From: Sesamum alatum
Lineage: Eukaryota > Streptophyta > Magnoliopsida > Lamiales > Pedaliaceae
Assembly (NCBI GenBank): GCA_034509735.1
Contig: JACGWO010000011.1
Span: 23,916,979-23,980,978, forward strand
DNA length: 64,000 nt
Direction: 5' to 3'
Of the stretch, positions 60,128 to 64,000 are shown one piece after another (the stretch's first letter is position 1; every line of letters begins with the position of its first letter). A program made the translations under genes and the position numbers. The notes beneath the pieces are model-generated. The model was not told the origin of the DNA. It did no database searches and saw nothing but the letters and a program-made list of their open reading frames with translations.

Positions 60128-61731
60128 TAAAAAATACAATAGTTATGGCTTAATTATACATTTCAATATATTATGTATCTTAAACTTTTGCATATTTTAC
60201 TTTTTTCACCATTATAATTTTTTTTCATGTGTTTTCTCTTCTCTTGCTAACCTTTTCTTTTTATTAATGCATTTGGGCTTTTATTAGAGAAATGCATGAT
60301 AAATATTTGTTGTTTTAATTGTTGATTTGTTTTTTTGTCAATTCATTCTTTTATTTGCACATTAAACTATCATCTTTTAAGATTTTTTTGTGCCCAATGA
60401 AAGTTAAAAATTATTTCATTGCCGTGATAATGTTTATGTTTGTACTTTAATACAGTTTTTATAGAAGAGAATTATATAATACAAATAATACGTTTAACTA
60501 ATTTTTTATTTTTTATATTTTTTTATGTAGGACAAGATATGTTTAAAACTGATATGAATATTTAATGGAATGTCACTATTGTCGGAAAGTAATTCTCATA
60601 TGAGTACAAGTTTTAGATAAGTAGAAATATGTCGTGTATGTACGATAATATCATTTTTAATAAAAATAAAAATAGATATAAAAATTTAAAACTACTATAT
60701 TTTACCTATTAAAATAAAAGCTTTATTTTATTTAAAAAATTCCTTTATACCCTAATATATTATAAAGAATATTTATTTTTTTAAGAATATATATATATAT
60801 ATATATAACCGTGCATAGCACGGGTTCTACGCTAATATATATATATAGTAAAATAATAGTTGATCTCATTAAGTCAATTTTTACCAAATTCTGAATTCTT
60901 AGAATTTTGAAATTTTTAATTACTAAGAAAAAATTTCATTAGTTAGAAGTATTATCCAATTATCTATATTAAATATTTACTTTGTATTTATACAAAATCT
61001 TATCTCTAGGATTATAATTAAATTTTTTAATTGTAAAAAAATATTATCGGTTATAAATATTATTTATTTAAACATCTTAAATATTTATTTGGTATTTATA
61101 TGAAATCTTATTTTTAATATTATAATTGAATTTTTAAATTTTCAAGAAAACACCGGTTAGAAATATCACCTATTTTAAATTTAGTAGATATTTATTTGAA
61201 ATTTTATCCCCAAGATTATAATTGAATTTTTTAATTGACAATAAAACATCTTATTTATTTGAATTATCATCTATGTTAAATATTTATTTTTATTTATCTG
61301 AGAATTTATTTCCAAGGTTAAAATAGTAATTTAATTTGTATTTTATCTTAAATAATTTTATATGTTAAGATTAAGTTTTATTTGATATTAATTCAAAATA
61401 TATTTATCTTAACTGAGTTTATTTTTATGATTAATTTTTATTTATCAACACTTAACTATCCAAAACCAAATCAAAATCTTAAAAGATAAATCATTTGTGT
61501 GTATCCAAACCAAGATTTTTGATTACTTATAGATAGTGGTCTTCATCATATTTGTATTTAAATAGAAAAGGTTTACTTTTCATCCTTCATTTATTTGATA
61601 GGCTCAATATTATCAATTTTTTGCTCTCCATTGAACGATCTCAAACTCAACACTCTACATACTTCTTTTCATTACTTTTCTGCGTATGAAGTAATGTCTT
61701 ATACTTTTCATAATATTATTTTATTTATTTT

Positions 61732-62233
61732 TGGGTTAATTACACTTATACCCCATCTGATAATGTATAATTACACTTTCTCCCAAAAAAATTTTGAAAT
61801 TACACTTACACCCCCTTCGAAAATTCTCTGTTTACACCTGACCCCCATCCGTTAGAGTTTGAACGAAAAATGTTTACGTCAACAAAAATAATTACACAAA
61901 TTTTCAATTTTTCCCATCATTTAACATTCTCATGTATATTTTTGTACTTATAAGAGGATAAGCGTAACGTATATGTATGGAGTGAGGCCAATATTATTAT
62001 ATTTTTTCCTTATAAGTACAAAATTATTGCACGAGAATGTTAAATGAGAGGTAAAATTGAAAATTTATGTAATTATTTTTGTTGAAATGAACATTTTCCG
62101 CCCAAACTTTGACGAATGGAGGTCAGATGTAAACAAAGAATTTTTAGAGGGGGTGTAAATATAATTTCAAAACTTCTTTGGGGGAAAGTGTAATTATGCA
62201 TTTTCAGAGGGGGTCTAAATGTAATTAACCCTT
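61732..62233. mobile_element. Foldback MITE, about 500 bp
   Basis: GGGTTAATTACACTTATACC on the left pairs with GGGTTAATTACATTTAGACC on the other strand at the right. The inverted similarity extends almost to the centre (CTTATAAG... / ATTCTCGTG... blocks near 61930 and 62020), so the single strand would form one long hairpin. It lies within Helitron-like copy 2. Confidence 0.75.
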
Positions 62234-63265
62234 TATTTTTTATTCCATAATCTTTGAAGTTATGTAGTTAATAAATTCTAGCCCTTACCCATATGTTTAT
62301 GTATGTTAAATTTTAATAGTTATAAGTCTTTACACTCATATGCTATAGCTAACTAATGATTACTTTTATCATGATTATCTTATTTTTTATATATTATTTT
62401 TCATGATACTTAAAAAAGTAACAATTTTTATCCTTTTCATATTTTGTCTTTATTAAATTTTAATACTTATTTATCTTTTGGTGTTTATTTCTTTAGATTT
62501 ATATGGCGAGGGCTTGATTTTGATTTACAAGAAAGAATTAATTTGTTTAATTTTAATAAGTACATATTTTATTTTTAAAATTTACTTACTCTATGTATAT
62601 GTTATAATTACATCCATTATATTTTCATTTTATTTGTATAATTATATTCAAATTATCATTTAGTTTTTATTTTTATTTAAATATTTATCTCTTTTATTTT
62701 TTTATACTCCATTTCTATTTTATATATCGTAGTTTCATGCCCTAAATTTTTATTTTATAGGTTTTTTCTTTTTATTCTTTTTCAAATTTGTTATCTATTT
62801 TGTTTTTGTTTTTCAACAAAAAGAAACAAATTCATTTAATGCTAATAGGTACACATTTCATTTAATGTTTATTTGTATAATTCTACTCAAACTACCATTC
62901 AATTTTTTTTTCAGTTAAAAATATATTTATACCTTTGTATTTTTTATACACTCTTCTTTTTATATATTATAGTTTCATCCATTAAAATTTTATTTTTATA
63001 ATTTAAATTTTTTGTTCTTTTTCATACTTCTTTTCTACTTTATTTTTGTTTGGCAACAAAAAGGAACCAATTCCTTCAGTGCTAATAGGTACATATTTTA
63101 TTTAGTATTTATTTGTAAGATTCTATTTAATTTGACATTTAGCTTTTATATGTATTTAAATATTTACCCTTTTTATCTTTTTATAAACCTGTTTCTTTTT
63201 ATATATTATAGTTTCATCTATTAAATTTTTATTTTATAGTTTAAATTTTTTGTTCTTTTGTAATT

Positions 63266-63383
<118 letters not shown>

Positions 63384-64000
63384 TACCTTCAGATGATGCT
63401 TTACATGATGGAAGGAATCACCAGATCTTAATTTACATATAATTTGTTTCTCGAACTATTTAAATGTGATTAAGCTAAATCTAAGATTATATGCTTTGTA
63501 ATTTTTTACCTTAACATGTAAATATATGTATTTACATGTATGTGTAATTCGAGCTCCTTTTTAACAAAATCTTATTCGAGAAAATCTTATTTTATACCGA
63601 TGAAAGTCTTTTTCTTCGTTCATACCAACGATATTTATGATTTAATTGGATGTAGCTATTTTATTTTTATTTGTACTCATTTTATTTTCTCATTTCATGA
63701 TAACTTACTCCTTATTTTTTTTCTTATTCTTGATGAAATGATATTGAGAATTTAAAATTATTTTACTTTATCATACATCTTTCTATTTTTTTCTTTTGTT
63801 TTCATGCACTTATCTTTCTTATAACTTATTAAAAGTAAGTTTCTATTCTTGCTTTATATTTTATTTTATTTTTTATAATATAAGATCATTTTAGATTTAT
63901 TTACTTTAATATAGATTTTGATGGAAGATAAATTATAACAAAAAATACATTTAACTAATTTTTTATTTTTTATATTTTTCTAAGAGTTGGATATTTGTAA

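Larger units (their letters stand above)
56045..60835 (+). mobile_element. Large Helitron-like element, copy 1, no coding capacity
   Basis: The 3' end is a diagnostic hairpin CCGTGCATAGCACGG (60809-60823) with CTAA (60832-60835) before a T. The 5' side begins after a (TA)n tract with AGTAAAACGATGGTTGACC, which matches the start of copy 2 at 60847. Blocks at 56540-57900 match 62380-63830, and 60438-60545 matches 63902-64000. No Rep or helicase motif is visible. The exact 5' TC is hidden in the TA tract. A TIR element sits inside at 59102-60127. Confidence 0.6.

Noticed and set aside
62478..63224. Several Phe/Ile/Tyr-rich small ORFs
   Set aside because: T-rich repeat DNA gives hydrophobic translations in any frame; no conserved motif.

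Overview
This is AT-rich plant nuclear DNA, almost certainly from a eudicot. Four real protein genes sit among dense, mostly decayed transposable elements. The plant assignment rests on intron structure, Arabidopsis-type gene families, a Tat-like Ty3/gypsy retroelement, a plant L1-type LINE, Mutator-like elements, Helitrons with CTRR ends and many MITEs. I cannot name the species.

Gene layout: a single-exon bHLH transcription factor of the JAM/bHLH13 subgroup (593-2419, +); a tRNA-Gln(CUG) gene (8942-9013, -); a single-exon A1 aspartyl protease (19567-21000, +); a three-exon SINA-type RING E3 ubiquitin ligase (51053-52918, +); and, convergent with it, a type II PI4-kinase-gamma / ubiquitin-like-domain kinase with one coding intron and one leader intron (53408-55280, -). 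From memory of Arabidopsis, the bHLH + protease pair matches At1g01260/At1g01300 and the bHLH + kinase pair matches At2g46510/At2g46500, so the window probably preserves an old collinear block expanded by transposons.

Region by region: 3.4-19.3 kb is repeat-rich and holds microsatellites, a probable LTR remnant, a 1.3 kb hAT element, a 286 bp tandem duplication beside the tRNA, several small non-autonomous Helitrons (including a row of three on the minus strand at 16.6-17.4 kb), long-TIR MITEs and a 1.8 kb MULE with a perfect 9 bp target duplication. 21.8-24.2 kb holds MITEs, one split by a truncated LINE. 25.2-34.8 kb is one degraded Ty3/gypsy element with about 450 bp LTRs, broken gag-pol, a 3' block of short repeats and an antisense ORF. 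37-43 kb holds foldback repeats and a decayed MULE transposase gene with an unexplained GC-rich insert. 43.9-49.4 kb is a full-length but dead LINE with matching target duplications. 56.0-64.0 kb holds two direct copies of a large coding-free Helitron-like element, each hit by a different TIR element.

The genes do not form a pathway. The bHLH would act in jasmonate-regulated transcription, the SINA protein in ubiquitination and the kinase in lipid or protein phosphorylation. I found no clearly new biological system. The most interesting structures are the Tat-like element with its antisense ORF and repeat block, the Helitron clusters, the MULE carrying two unrelated coding fragments, and the GC-rich insert in the second MULE.
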